A stretch of DNA of 64,000 nucleotides from Bacteroidaceae bacterium (GCA_017442855.1 JAFSPM010000032.1:62001-126000), one strand, 5' to 3'; shown: positions 7,454 to 17,558, counted from the first letter of the stretch. The notes: generated by a model not told the origin, from the sequence alone. Numbers and translations: made by a program.

Positions 7454-8524
7454 ATGAAGAAAATAGTTTTATGTCTGATAGCGGTTCTCATAATAAGCAC
7501 CTTAACGGCTTGTAACAATAGAAAAGTTGCCAATGACAGTACAGCTGAAGGGGTGAACGCATTACCACAAGCAGAACCAAACGAGGTGACCACTATCATT
7601 TTGCGACTACAACCTTTTGAACATGAGTTGATAAGCAATGGGAAAGTGGAGGCGATACAACTGACAGACATTCATTTTGAGACAGATGGTATCGTGGAGA
7701 AAGTTCTTGTCAGAAACGGTGACCATGTAGCACAAGGACAGGTGATTGCTGAACTTGACAAATTTAAGTTACACAACGCCGTTGTGCAAGCGCAAAATAC
7801 TTTTGAACAGGCAAAACTTGACTTGCAGGATGTACTCATAGGCCAAGGTTATGGCAACAAGCCCGAAACAGAAATTCCAAGTGACGTCATGCAATTGGCA
7901 AGAACAAGAAGTGGATATAGTCAGAGTCTGGCAGCATACGAATTAGCATTGAGCAATGAGGCCAATGCTTCGCTGAAAGCTCCTTTTTCAGGGACTATAG
8001 CCAACTTACAACTTAAACGTTTTAATAAGGTGTCACCTTCAGATATTGTGTGTACCATTGTTGGCTCACAAGGCATGGAGGCTACTTTCAGTGTCTTGGA
8101 AAACGAACTGCCTCTTGTGCATCGTGGTGATAAGGTGGTGATTACCCCTTATGCCGACATAACAGCTGTTCATGAGGGTATCGTGACAGAAATCAATCCT
8201 ATAGTGGATGCCAACGGTATGGTGCAGGTAAAGGCACAAGTAAGGGGTAGTGAAAGGCTGTTCAGCGGCATGAACATCAAGGTAAGCGTGAGACGAGAAA
8301 TGCCTGGGCAGTTGGTAGTGCCCAAGAGTTCGGTAGTGTTGAGGCAAGGAAGGCAGGTGGTCTTTACTCTGCAAGATGATCAAGCCATGTGGAACTATGT
8401 GCAGACAGGCTTGGAAAATGCTGACACATTCACCATTTTGGAAGGACTGAAAGAAGGGGATGAGGTGATTGTGACAGGCAATGTAAACTTAGCACACGAA
8501 AGCAAAGTGAGAAAGAATGGTTAG
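7454..8524 (+). CDS. RND efflux periplasmic adaptor subunit (HlyD/AcrA family)
   Basis: 356-residue membrane fusion protein with a lipoprotein signal (LTAC, Cys20). The first lipoyl half-motif (VEKVLVRNGDHVAQGQ) is followed by a short alpha hairpin and the second lipoyl half (KAPFSGTIANLQL), then beta-barrel and membrane-proximal domains ending GDEVIVTGNVNL. It links an inner-membrane RND pump to an outer-membrane TolC-type channel. It is the first gene of the operon and overlaps the next gene by 8 bases. The substrate cannot be read from sequence. Confidence 0.88.
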   Translation: MKKIVLCLIAVLIISTLTACNNRKVANDSTAEGVNALPQAEPNEVTTIILRLQPFEHELISNGKVEAIQLTDIHFETDGIVEKVLVRNGDHVAQGQVIAELDKFKLHNAVVQAQNTFEQAKLDLQDVLIGQGYGNKPETEIPSDVMQLARTRSGYSQSLAAYELALSNEANASLKAPFSGTIANLQLKRFNKVSPSDIVCTIVGSQGMEATFSVLENELPLVHRGDKVVITPYADITAVHEGIVTEINPIVDANGMVQVKAQVRGSERLFSGMNIKVSVRREMPGQLVVPKSSVVLRQGRQVVFTLQDDQAMWNYVQTGLENADTFTILEGLKEGDEVIVTGNVNLAHESKVRKNG

Positions 8525-11519
8525 GTTCCTGATAAATCGGCCTATTGCGGTACTGATGGCATTCACAGCCTGTTGCATCATTGGCTTGGTGACGTATTTC
8601 ACCTTGCCCGTATCGTTGTTGCCAGATATAGCCATTCCAGAAATCACGGTACAGGTAACTGCCCCAAACACCTCTGCACGGGAATTGGAAAATACAGTGA
8701 TGAGGCAAGTGAGGCAACAGCTGATGCAAGTGTCGAAGCTCAAGACCTTAGAGTGCCGAACGCGTGATGGAAGTGGTATCATCAGGCTGAGTTTTGAGTT
8801 TGGCACAAACACCGACTTAGCCTTTATCGAGGTGAATGAGAAGATTGATGCCTCAATGAATTACCTGCCTAAAGACGTGGACAGGCCAAAGGTAATCAAA
8901 GCGAGTGCAACAGACATCCCTGTGTTCTACATAAACCTCACAACTGAAGACAACTTCTTGGAACTATCAGAAATTGCGGAGAATATTATCAAGCGCAGGA
9001 TAGAGCAATTGCCTGAGGTGGCAATGGTAGATATTACCGGCACATTGAAACAGCAGTTGCAGATTACGCCCGATGCAGCGCAAATGTCATCAATGGGTCT
9101 TACTGTTACTGACCTGGAGAATGCCTTCGCTGAGAATAATATAACACCAGGCAGCATGACAGTAAGGGATGGGCATTATGAATATAACATCCGCTTCAAT
9201 ACAATGCTCCGTACGACGGATGACGTGAAAGGCATTTTGGTAAAAAAGTCGGGCCGATTATTCCGCATGGGCGATTTCTCCACTGTTGAGCTGGTTCCTA
9301 CCAAAGCTGTAGGTATGAGTGAAGCCAATGGTAAGAGAGCAATTACATTGGCTGTCATCAAGCATGCAGATGAAAACATGGATAACATGAAGGAAGCTGT
9401 GAACGAGACAATCGATGTCTTTAGGGCCAGCTATCCACAGATAGATTTCCAAGTAAGCAGGAACCAGACAGAACTGCTTGACTATACCATCACCAACCTA
9501 CAGCAGAACCTTTTGCTGGGCTTTATTTTCATTATCATTGTTGCAATAATTTTCCTGGGTGATCTACGCTCACCCCTTATTATTGGCCTGAGCATGCTGG
9601 TAAGCATTGTCTGTTGTTTCGTGTTTTTCTATCTTTTCAATATGTCTCTTAACATCATCTCCCTCTCCGGTTTGATACTCGCCTTGGGTATGATGATTGA
9701 CAGCAGCATTATAGTAACAGAAAACATCTCACAATACAGAGAGAAAGGATATTCCTTAGATGATGCCTGTGTAGCTGGCACAACTGAGGTAATTACGCCA
9801 ATGCTTAGCTCATCGCTCACAACTGTAGCGGTATTTGTACCTCTAATCTTCATGAGTGGCATAGCTGGTGCCCTGTTCTACGATCAGGCTTTTGCCGTCA
9901 GCGTTGGCCTGTTGGTGTCCTACATTACAGGTATTATGCTACTTCCTGTTTTGTATAGATTGATATATGGATTGCATGGTAAGGTACAAGCTAAACAAAC
10001 ACTTTCACTTACACATTGGTATGATGCAGGTGTGGAATGGGTGTTCAGTCATAAACTGCTGTGTTCTTTTTTGACGGTACTTACCCTACCCCTCTGTGTG
10101 CTTCTGTTCTATGTCATCGACCTGGAGCGAATGCCAGAGATTGACCAACAGGAATTAATGGCAAAAATCGAATGGAACGAGCATATCCATTTGGATGAAA
10201 ACCATGCTCGGGTAGATGCACTTTTTAACGAGACACACGCAAGCACCATTGAACAGACAGCTGCCATTGGGCAGCAGGATTATCTGTTAGACAGAGGCGA
10301 GTCAATGAGTGTCACCGAGTCAGAACTGTATTTTAAGACAGAAAAATCTGCAGAAATATTACCTTTACAAGAGAAGATCAGCGACTGGTTGAATCAGCAT
10401 TACCCGGCAGCTGTAATCACCTTCTATCCACCCGAGACGGTATTTGAAAAACTGTTTGATACAGATGAAGCACCTTTTACGGCAGAGTTCTATGCACGGA
10501 ACAAAGGGGAGGCACCCCGCCCTGATGAGGTAAGGGAATTGCAACAAAGACTGATACAGCTGTCTGGCAAGGTGCCGGAAGGACTGGCATTTGAGAACCA
10601 GCTGAATATTCATGTATCACAAGAAAAACTGCAACTTTACCATGTTAGCTATGACGAAGTAATTCAAACACTCAAGACTGCTTTCAAGGAAAACAATGTG
10701 GCCACCTTGCACACATACCAGCAAAACTTGCCCGTCAGCATTGTAGGTACTGAGAAGACTGTGAACGAGGTATTGGCACAAACACTTGTGCGGACACAGA
10801 CAGAAGAACAAGAGAAAATGAACCACATTCCACTGAGTAGTCTTATCAGCATAGCTCCTTCTGAAGATGTCAAAACCATTACTGCAGGCAGAAACGGTGA
10901 ATATATACCTTTCAAGTTCTATGGTGTGAGTGATGAACGCCCTTTGGAGTCAGTATCCAGAAAGGTGGCAGAAGAGGCTAGTCATTGGGATGTGTCATTC
11001 AGTGGTAGCATCTATGATAACAGGGAGATGATGGGCGAGTTGGTAATTATCTTGCTGATTTCCATCTTACTGATGTATTTCATTCTGGCTGCTCAGTTCG
11101 AGAGTTTCGTGCAGCCCCTTATTGTCTTGTTAGAGATTCCCATTGATGTGGCTGCAGCTTTGATTCTGCTATTGGTATGCGGCCATACGCTGAATCTGAT
11201 GTCTGCCATTGGCATCATTGTCACCTGTGGCATTATTATTAATGACTCCATCTTGAAAATTGATGTGATTAATGAACTTCGTAAGAAGGGGGTGCCTTTG
11301 TTAGAGGCCATCCATGAGGCTGGACGTAGGCGCTTGCGCTCCATCATCATGACTTCGCTCACCACCATCTTTGCCATGTTGCCCCTGCTATTTAGTTTCG
11401 ACATGGGCTCTGAGCTACAGAAGCCTCTTGCCATCGCTATGATTGGGGCGATGGCAGTAGGAACACTGGTGAGTTTGTTTGTTATTCCATTAGCGTATTG
11501 GTACATTTATAAAAAGTGA
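8517..11519 (+). CDS. RND efflux permease subunit 1
   Basis: A 1000-residue AcrB/MdtB-type inner-membrane pump: first helix at the N-terminus, large periplasmic loops after TM1 and TM7, 12 helices in total. In the proton-relay region TM4 reads GMMIDSSIIVTEN, so one of the two classical aspartates is kept (Asp395) and the second is Ser. In TM10 the site of the usual Lys is Asn909-Asp910 (IINDSILKID), a pattern I associate with Bacteroidetes pumps. Coupling to proton flow may therefore differ from AcrB. It overlaps the adaptor gene and touches the channel gene; a second permease is encoded downstream. Confidence 0.9.
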   Translation: MVRFLINRPIAVLMAFTACCIIGLVTYFTLPVSLLPDIAIPEITVQVTAPNTSARELENTVMRQVRQQLMQVSKLKTLECRTRDGSGIIRLSFEFGTNTDLAFIEVNEKIDASMNYLPKDVDRPKVIKASATDIPVFYINLTTEDNFLELSEIAENIIKRRIEQLPEVAMVDITGTLKQQLQITPDAAQMSSMGLTVTDLENAFAENNITPGSMTVRDGHYEYNIRFNTMLRTTDDVKGILVKKSGRLFRMGDFSTVELVPTKAVGMSEANGKRAITLAVIKHADENMDNMKEAVNETIDVFRASYPQIDFQVSRNQTELLDYTITNLQQNLLLGFIFIIIVAIIFLGDLRSPLIIGLSMLVSIVCCFVFFYLFNMSLNIISLSGLILALGMMIDSSIIVTENISQYREKGYSLDDACVAGTTEVITPMLSSSLTTVAVFVPLIFMSGIAGALFYDQAFAVSVGLLVSYITGIMLLPVLYRLIYGLHGKVQAKQTLSLTHWYDAGVEWVFSHKLLCSFLTVLTLPLCVLLFYVIDLERMPEIDQQELMAKIEWNEHIHLDENHARVDALFNETHASTIEQTAAIGQQDYLLDRGESMSVTESELYFKTEKSAEILPLQEKISDWLNQHYPAAVITFYPPETVFEKLFDTDEAPFTAEFYARNKGEAPRPDEVRELQQRLIQLSGKVPEGLAFENQLNIHVSQEKLQLYHVSYDEVIQTLKTAFKENNVATLHTYQQNLPVSIVGTEKTVNEVLAQTLVRTQTEEQEKMNHIPLSSLISIAPSEDVKTITAGRNGEYIPFKFYGVSDERPLESVSRKVAEEASHWDVSFSGSIYDNREMMGELVIILLISILLMYFILAAQFESFVQPLIVLLEIPIDVAAALILLLVCGHTLNLMSAIGIIVTCGIIINDSILKIDVINELRKKGVPLLEAIHEAGRRRLRSIIMTSLTTIFAMLPLLFSFDMGSELQKPLAIAMIGAMAVGTLVSLFVIPLAYWYIYKK

Positions 11520-13015
11520 TGTATATGAAGAAAGGCATAAAAATATTGGTACAGTTGGCATTAGTAATATTAATAAATAGCCAGTACATAACGGTCAGTG
11601 CTCAAAAAACAATGGTGCTCGATTTAAAGCAAACCATTGCCCTTGCGAACGACAGTTCCTTAGAAGCATTCAGGACTAAGAACATGTATCTATCAAGCTA
11701 TTGGGAATACCGTTCTTATCGTGCCAATCGTCTGCCATCGCTGACACTGAACCTTACCCCTGCCCAGTATTACCGTGATATCACCCGCCGATACGATTCT
11801 GACCAGGACATAGATATCTACCGCAGCCAACAGTCTTTCTATTCATCTGGTCAATTATCACTGACACAAAACTTTGACCTTACGGGTGGTACCTTCAGCG
11901 TGGATACTGACTTAGGCTACATGCGCAGCTTCGGACACAACAACTACACGCAGTTTACCACCATTCCTTTGCGCATTGGCTATTCACAGAGTTTGATTGG
12001 CTACAATGCTTTCCGCTGGGAACGAAAAATTGAGCCACTGAAGTATGAGAAAGCCAAAAAGGAATTCCTCTATAATACAGAACATGTGGCTGAACAAGCT
12101 ACTGAACATTTCTTTACCTTGGCGATGGCACAAGCTGAATATGACTTGGCACGGGAGAATGCCCAAAATACAGATACACTGTATGATATTGGCATGCAAC
12201 GGTTCAAGATTGCTGCCATTAGCAATGCCGACCTTCTGACCTTACGTTTGGATAGGGTGAATGCACAGAACACACTGAAAAATAAGCAGAGTGCACTGAA
12301 GCGTGCCATGTATTCACTGGCCACTTTTCTGAACATGGATAAAGAGACAGAAATAAGGGTAGAGCTGCCTGCCAAACCTCAACGAATAGTTATTGAGGAA
12401 AGTGATGCCATTGCTGCTGCTCGCGCCAACAACCCAAATTTCCTTGAAATGCGACAGAATGTTTTGGAGGCAGAACAACAAGTTGACCGCACTAGACAGG
12501 AGTCGCGTTTCAATGCCAGCCTTACTGCCAGTGTAGGGTTCAATCAGGTAGCTGAGAGCCTGCGCGACGCTTACAGTCATCCAATGCAGCAGGAATTGGT
12601 AAGTGTTAGTGTTTCTATCCCACTGATTGACTGGGGGGTGCGCAAAGGTAAGTATAATATGGCAAAAAACAACTTGAATGTAGTGCGCACTTCTGCACGC
12701 CAAAGCGAAATATCCATTGAAGAGGATGTAATCATGGCAGTGAGTGACTTCAATATGCAACAAGATTTGATGGCGAGTGCCGAGGAAGCACTTGACCTCT
12801 CTATTATGGCATACAATGAGACTCGACAGCGCTTTATCATTGGCAGGGCAGACATCAACAGCCTGACACTATCGCTGAACCGTCAGCAAGAGGCACAACG
12901 CAACTATATTTCTGCCTTACAGAGTTATTGGCAGAATTACTACAAGATAAGGAAACTTACGCTGCACGACTTTTCTACAGGTTTTTCTCTCTCAGACAAG
13001 TTTGACTGGCAGTAA
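11519..13015 (+). CDS. TolC family outer-membrane efflux channel
   Basis: About 498 residues with a signal peptide and two OEP repeats of long helices (for example LKNKQSALKRAMYSLATFLN and the RQQEAQRNYISALQSYWQNYYKIRKLTLHDF end). ATG 11519 overlaps the stop of the permease gene (TGATG), a coupled arrangement; a GTG at 11516 and an ATG at 11525 are alternatives. The product should form the outer-membrane exit duct of the tripartite pump. It lies between the two permease genes, so it probably serves both. Confidence 0.88.
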   Translation: MYMKKGIKILVQLALVILINSQYITVSAQKTMVLDLKQTIALANDSSLEAFRTKNMYLSSYWEYRSYRANRLPSLTLNLTPAQYYRDITRRYDSDQDIDIYRSQQSFYSSGQLSLTQNFDLTGGTFSVDTDLGYMRSFGHNNYTQFTTIPLRIGYSQSLIGYNAFRWERKIEPLKYEKAKKEFLYNTEHVAEQATEHFFTLAMAQAEYDLARENAQNTDTLYDIGMQRFKIAAISNADLLTLRLDRVNAQNTLKNKQSALKRAMYSLATFLNMDKETEIRVELPAKPQRIVIEESDAIAAARANNPNFLEMRQNVLEAEQQVDRTRQESRFNASLTASVGFNQVAESLRDAYSHPMQQELVSVSVSIPLIDWGVRKGKYNMAKNNLNVVRTSARQSEISIEEDVIMAVSDFNMQQDLMASAEEALDLSIMAYNETRQRFIIGRADINSLTLSLNRQQEAQRNYISALQSYWQNYYKIRKLTLHDFSTGFSLSDKFDWQ

Positions 13016-13046
13016 GTGATATAATGTAAGAGATGTCTATTGGACG

Positions 13047-16000
13047 ATGAAAAAGATTTCTTCTTTTACAGTAATAGTGTTGTTCGTCTGTCTTTCTTTG
13101 ATAGGATTGGCAACACTGCCTTTGCTGCCTGTAAAACTTAATCCCTCAAGGACATTGCCAGGCTTCACGGTGAGTTATGCCGTCCCGGGCAGTTCATCAC
13201 GTGTGGTTGAGACAGAGGTGACAAGCAAATTAGAGGCTATGCTGGCCCGCATCACTGGTGTAAAGAAAATCGAGTCATCGTCCGACAATGGTTCAGGCAG
13301 TATCAACGTTGAACTTGACAAACATGTGGATGTTGAGGCTGCTCGATTTGAGGCATCTACCATCATCCGGCAGACATGGCCACAGTTGCCCGAGGGTATG
13401 AGTTATCCCATCATTACCATGCAGGTTCCTGACGAAGACAACGATAAACCATTCATGATCTATACCCTCAATGCTTCTGTTCCACCTATAGAGATACAAC
13501 GTTACGCGGAAGAGAACATTAGTCCGCGCCTATCACAGCTAAGTGGAGTTTATCGCATCGCCCTCTCTGGTGCTACTCCTATGGAGTGGCAACTGGAATA
13601 CGACAGTCATGAGTTGCAGAGCCTAGGACTGACAATCAGTGATTTGGTTACAGCAATACAGAGTCACACACAACGTACGTTCTTAGGTACCCAGAACATT
13701 GATAGTCAGGGCTTACAAGGTTGGATTCGTCTGGCTGTTATGCCAAAGCAGAACAATACCTCGTTCAATCCTGCAGACATAGTGGTAAAGGCGACAAATG
13801 GGAAAATCATCAGTTTAGATCAATTGGTCACAGTCAGCCATGTAGAGTCATCCCCCCAAAGCTACTATCGAATCAATGGTCTGAACTCTATCTATTTGAC
13901 TATTGTTGCCAATGAATCAGCCAATCAGCTGGAGTTAAATAATGCAGTAAAAGCAGAAATGGCAGGAATATTAAAACAACTGCCACAGGGCTATGAGGTG
14001 TATGTCAGCTATGATACTACTGAATATATCCGTAAGGAACTCGACAAAATATATTACCGCACAGCTTTGACCGTAGTCATCCTTCTGTTGTTCGTCTGGA
14101 TCATCAGTCGGCGTTTGAAATACCTTTTCCTGATTACGGTATCATTGCTTGTGAACATTGCCGTGGCGTTGATCTTCTATTATATCTTTGGTTTAGAGAT
14201 ACAACTCTATTCCTTGGCTGGCATTACCATTTCCCTAAATCTCATTATTGACAGTACTATCGTCATGGCCGACCATTACATGCACCGTCATAACCTTAGG
14301 GCATTTCTCTCGGTGTTGGCAGCTACCCTTACCACCATGGGGGCATTGGTCATCATCTTCTTCCTCAATGACAACATACGCATCAACCTGCAAGACTTTG
14401 CAGCAGTAGTAATTATCAACCTCGCTGTGTCACTTGTGGTGGCCCTCTTTTTTGTCCCGTCTTTGATTGACAGGATGAAGATGGATATTAAGAAGAGTAA
14501 TCATTATACATCATTCATCATTCAATATCAGTTATTTTTTTCGAGAGTCTATGAAAACATAGTGCGCCAATTAGCACGTTTTCGTTGGATAGTCAGCATC
14601 TTGCTGATAGCCGGCTTTGCCTATGGAGTCTATATCTTCGTTAATAAAGTCTATAATGGCAGCTACTTCACCCGCAACGATGAGGTGGTACTATATGCCA
14701 ATGCCAACCTGCCCAACGGCAGTACCCTCGAACAGATGAACACCCTCATCCAGCGCATGGAAGTATTTCTCAGTGGTTTTAGCGAAATAAAGCAGTTCCA
14801 AACCAACATCTACAATGCCAACCGTGCCAGCATCAGCATATTCTTTAAGGATGAATATGCCCGAACAGGTTTTCCATACCAACTCAAGAGCCGCATGACA
14901 ACCCAAGCATTGCAGCTGGGTGGAGGCAGTTGGAGCATTTATGGTCTGGCAGATCAAGGGTTCAGCAACGATGTACGAGAAACGGCGGGTTCTTATCGTA
15001 TCCGCATGTATGGCTACAACTACGATGAACTATATGAATGGGCAGAGAAATTAAAAGCTAAGCTGCTGGAGCATCGGCGCATTCAGGAAGTGGCCATTAC
15101 CAGCGAGTTCTCGTTTTGGAAAGACGATTATCAGGAATATTACATCAATCTGGACAGCGAGCAGATGATGAATGCAGGCATTACACCTTCACGTCTCTTC
15201 ACTACTCTTCAGCCTGTATTTGGAAGGGATATGAACGTTGGATTAGTTACAACACCTAATGGTTCTGAGCGCATCAAGCTCACTTCACGCCAGTCACAGG
15301 AATACGATATATGGGCAATGCTCCATTTCCCCATTGACCAATCCTTTAAACTATCCACATTTGCTACTGTAGAGAAAGCCCAGCAACCACAGCGGGTTGT
15401 TAAGGAAAACCAGCAATACCGATTGTGCCTGCAATATGAATATGTGGGAGCGGCAGAAATGGGCAAGAGAGTGCAGGAACGGGAACTGGAGGAATTCATA
15501 CCACAATTGCCGATGGGATATACGGCTGAAGGAGTTGATTACTACAGCAGTTGGACCAAGAAGGACAACCGACAATATCTTTTGCTATTGGTGGTGATAG
15601 CCATCATCTTCTTTATCACTGGAATACTTTTTAACTCTTGGAAACAACCTCTGGCCATCATCTTCGTCATCCCTGTAAGTTATATCGGTGTTTTCCTAAC
15701 ATTCTATTGGTTCAATCTCAACTTCGACCAAGGTGGTTTTGCCTCCTTTGTGCTGCTTTGCGGCATCACAGTCAATGCCAGCATCTACATCATTAATGAA
15801 TATAATAACATTCGCATACAATATCCACGCCTCTCATCGGCACGTGCATACGTAAAGGCTTGGAACCATAAGGTAATACCCATCTTCCTTACCGTGGTCA
15901 GTACTATCCTCGGTTTCATCCCTTTCATGGTGGGCACAGCCCACGAAGCTTTCTGGTTTCCTCTGGCAGCAGGCACCATCGGTGGTCTGGTCATGTCTAT

Positions 16001-16049
16001 CATCGCCATCTTCTGCTTCCTTCCTGCCTTTGTGGTGAGTAAAAGATAA
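13047..16049 (+). CDS. RND efflux permease subunit 2
   Basis: A second 1000-residue RND pump, clearly diverged from the first. TM4 reads SLNLIIDSTIVMADHYMHR (one Asp, Asp402) and TM10 reads GITVNASIYIINEY (Asn910 in place of the relay Lys). The N-terminal FTVIVLFVCLSLIGLATLPLLPVKLNP is typical. It starts 31 bases after the channel gene. One adaptor, one channel and two unequal permeases recall MdtABC of E. coli, in which two permeases form a mixed trimer; a heteromeric pump is therefore possible here but not shown. Confidence 0.88.
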   Translation: MKKISSFTVIVLFVCLSLIGLATLPLLPVKLNPSRTLPGFTVSYAVPGSSSRVVETEVTSKLEAMLARITGVKKIESSSDNGSGSINVELDKHVDVEAARFEASTIIRQTWPQLPEGMSYPIITMQVPDEDNDKPFMIYTLNASVPPIEIQRYAEENISPRLSQLSGVYRIALSGATPMEWQLEYDSHELQSLGLTISDLVTAIQSHTQRTFLGTQNIDSQGLQGWIRLAVMPKQNNTSFNPADIVVKATNGKIISLDQLVTVSHVESSPQSYYRINGLNSIYLTIVANESANQLELNNAVKAEMAGILKQLPQGYEVYVSYDTTEYIRKELDKIYYRTALTVVILLLFVWIISRRLKYLFLITVSLLVNIAVALIFYYIFGLEIQLYSLAGITISLNLIIDSTIVMADHYMHRHNLRAFLSVLAATLTTMGALVIIFFLNDNIRINLQDFAAVVIINLAVSLVVALFFVPSLIDRMKMDIKKSNHYTSFIIQYQLFFSRVYENIVRQLARFRWIVSILLIAGFAYGVYIFVNKVYNGSYFTRNDEVVLYANANLPNGSTLEQMNTLIQRMEVFLSGFSEIKQFQTNIYNANRASISIFFKDEYARTGFPYQLKSRMTTQALQLGGGSWSIYGLADQGFSNDVRETAGSYRIRMYGYNYDELYEWAEKLKAKLLEHRRIQEVAITSEFSFWKDDYQEYYINLDSEQMMNAGITPSRLFTTLQPVFGRDMNVGLVTTPNGSERIKLTSRQSQEYDIWAMLHFPIDQSFKLSTFATVEKAQQPQRVVKENQQYRLCLQYEYVGAAEMGKRVQERELEEFIPQLPMGYTAEGVDYYSSWTKKDNRQYLLLLVVIAIIFFITGILFNSWKQPLAIIFVIPVSYIGVFLTFYWFNLNFDQGGFASFVLLCGITVNASIYIINEYNNIRIQYPRLSSARAYVKAWNHKVIPIFLTVVSTILGFIPFMVGTAHEAFWFPLAAGTIGGLVMSIIAIFCFLPAFVVSKR

Positions 16050-16054
16050 CGAAA

Positions 16055-16232
16055 GGTAGTGGTTGGTAAATCTGTTACAGCAAAAAATCCACTTATTCCG
16101 TTTTTAAAGGCGCAAAACAACCACTTATTCCACTTTTAATATAGGGAATATTACCACTTATTCCGTTTTTTGTAATCAATATAACCTATAAGGCTCACCC
16201 GGTAAAGGGCAGTGGTTAGTGAATCTGTTGGC
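16055..16232 (+). repeat. Intergenic cluster of short direct repeats
   Basis: Two outer repeats (16055-16081 and 16208-16232, core AGTGGTTGGTAAATCTGTT / AGTGGTTAGTGAATCTGTT) bracket three inner copies of CCACTTATTCC followed by CGTTTTT-type tails, at 16089, 16121 and 16154 (spacing 32 and 33 bases). The cluster lies between the convergent RND operon and FGE-like gene. It is not a CRISPR: units are too short and no cas gene is near. It might be a terminator region, a protein-binding array or the remains of a mobile element. 16233-16320 shows nothing further. Confidence 0.6.
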
Positions 16233-16320
16233 ATAAGGTGATAGCTGGCTCTAGTCATAATAATAATGGGAAAATTGCGACAATACGCCATAGTTTTTTG
16301 GGGGAGGGAGAGTCACATAT

Positions 16321-17097
16321 TTATAGTGCCAGCCTTAGTCCTAAATTTACACTGCGAATCCGCGGTTGGTTACCATTACGTGTAGCTACCCGGCAGTACC
16401 ATGGTTCGTTGACCCAACTGCCACCACGAAAAACATAGAACGCGCTACTATAAGCGCCCTTTGGGTTAACTTGCGCATCTTTGCGATAGTCACCCAACAA
16501 ATCAAGGCACCATTCCCACACATTTCCACTCATATCATACAGATTTAGTTCGTTAGGTTGTTTCATACCAACATCTTGAGTGCTATTACTGCTATTCTCA
16601 CATATCCATGCCACTTCGCGTATATCATCGCTACCAGCATATTTATAGCCTTTACTCTGTTTACCACCTCTAGCGGCAAATTCCCATTCTGCTTCAGTTG
16701 GCAAGCGGAATTTCTTTTTGGTAAGTCTATTTAGCTTTCTGATAAAGCGTTGACAATCCCTGTAGCTCACTTGCTCTATAGGATGTTTGGCATTAGGAAA
16801 GCGAGAAGGATTCTTGCCCATTACTGCAGCCCATTCCTCCTGTGTTACTTCATATTTATTGATGTAGAAGTCCGAAACAGTCACCTCATGAATGGGGTAT
16901 TCCCTTTCGGAAATATCTGTACCTTGCTCAACAGTACCACCCATTAGGAATGTTCCACCCTCCACGTAAACCATATTATTGATGAGTTGTTGGATGACAG
17001 GTGGAATTGTCACAGACTTCTTCTGAGCATCTACACAAATTGTAAAGGATATCATCAATGCCAATATCGTTATTCTTTTTATCATCTGGTGCATCAT
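16321..17097 (-). CDS. Secreted SUMF1/FGE-sulfatase domain protein
   Basis: 258 residues: signal peptide (to about 24), then a formylglycine-generating-enzyme fold from about 40 on, with MVYVEGGTFLMGG, the YEVTQEEWAAVMG helix, FRLPTEAEWEFAARGG, NVWEWCLD and FRGGSWVNEPWYCRVATR. Proteins of this fold include true FGEs and many non-enzymatic relatives. No sulfatase gene is nearby, so the FGE activity itself is doubtful. It is the last gene of the minus-strand operon 18700 to 16321 and follows the regulator gene by 23 bases. A role as an envelope binding or structural protein is as likely as catalysis. Confidence 0.8.
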   Translation of the reverse strand: MMHQMIKRITILALMISFTICVDAQKKSVTIPPVIQQLINNMVYVEGGTFLMGGTVEQGTDISEREYPIHEVTVSDFYINKYEVTQEEWAAVMGKNPSRFPNAKHPIEQVSYRDCQRFIRKLNRLTKKKFRLPTEAEWEFAARGGKQSKGYKYAGSDDIREVAWICENSSNSTQDVGMKQPNELNLYDMSGNVWEWCLDLLGDYRKDAQVNPKGAYSSAFYVFRGGSWVNEPWYCRVATRNGNQPRIRSVNLGLRLAL

Positions 17098-17120
17098 GTT
17101 ATTGGTTATTATTTAAAAAA

Positions 17121-17558
17121 TTAGGAATTATTCTTTAGTCGATACCCCACACCTCGGATTGTGTCAATGCTGATATGGCTATCTGCACTCAGGAGCTTAC
17201 GAAGCTGTGATATGATGTTGTTGAGAGATTGATCTGTTACAACTACATCATGCCATATCATGCGATAGATTTCTTCACGAGTAACTATCATATTCATGCA
17301 AACATAAAGCAAATAGAGTACCTTGGTCTGGTAAATGGAGAGGCGAGTAACCTTACCTTTATGTTCCAGGGTCATACAATCTGGAGTAAAATTGAAAGAG
17401 CCGATGCTAAAAGTCTTGTTCATCAAAATGACATCAGGCTCTATTGCTTTTACCTGTTGCCCAAGGTTACAGAGATCATCTATCTCAGTTCCTTTGTCTT
17501 TTAAGGCTCTTTGCAAGCAGGCCTGCATATCCTTATCTTCAATAATCAAGATTTTCAT
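17121..17558 (-). CDS. OmpR-type winged-helix regulator with a truncated receiver
   Basis: 145 residues. The C-terminal part (about 50-142) is a complete winged-helix DNA-binding domain (SIGSFNFTPDCMTLEHKGK at its start, TIRGVGYRLKNNS at its end). The N-terminal part begins like a receiver (MKILIIEDKDM) and reaches the strand that normally ends in the phosphorylated Asp, but here reads PDVILMN (Asn47). It then jumps straight to the DNA-binding domain, so about 70 receiver residues, including the conserved Thr and Lys, are absent. Control by phosphorylation is therefore unlikely. Its ATG overlaps the stop of the propeller lipoprotein gene (ATGA, 17555-17558), so they are coupled. Confidence 0.82.
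   Translation of the reverse strand: MKILIIEDKDMQACLQRALKDKGTEIDDLCNLGQQVKAIEPDVILMNKTFSIGSFNFTPDCMTLEHKGKVTRLSIYQTKVLYLLYVCMNMIVTREEIYRMIWHDVVVTDQSLNNIISQLRKLLSADSHISIDTIRGVGYRLKNNS

Noticed and set aside
16089-16171. Three evenly spaced CCACTTATTCC repeats as a CRISPR array
   Set aside because: Repeats are only 11-17 bases, spacers about 15-21 bases, only three copies, and no cas genes are nearby.
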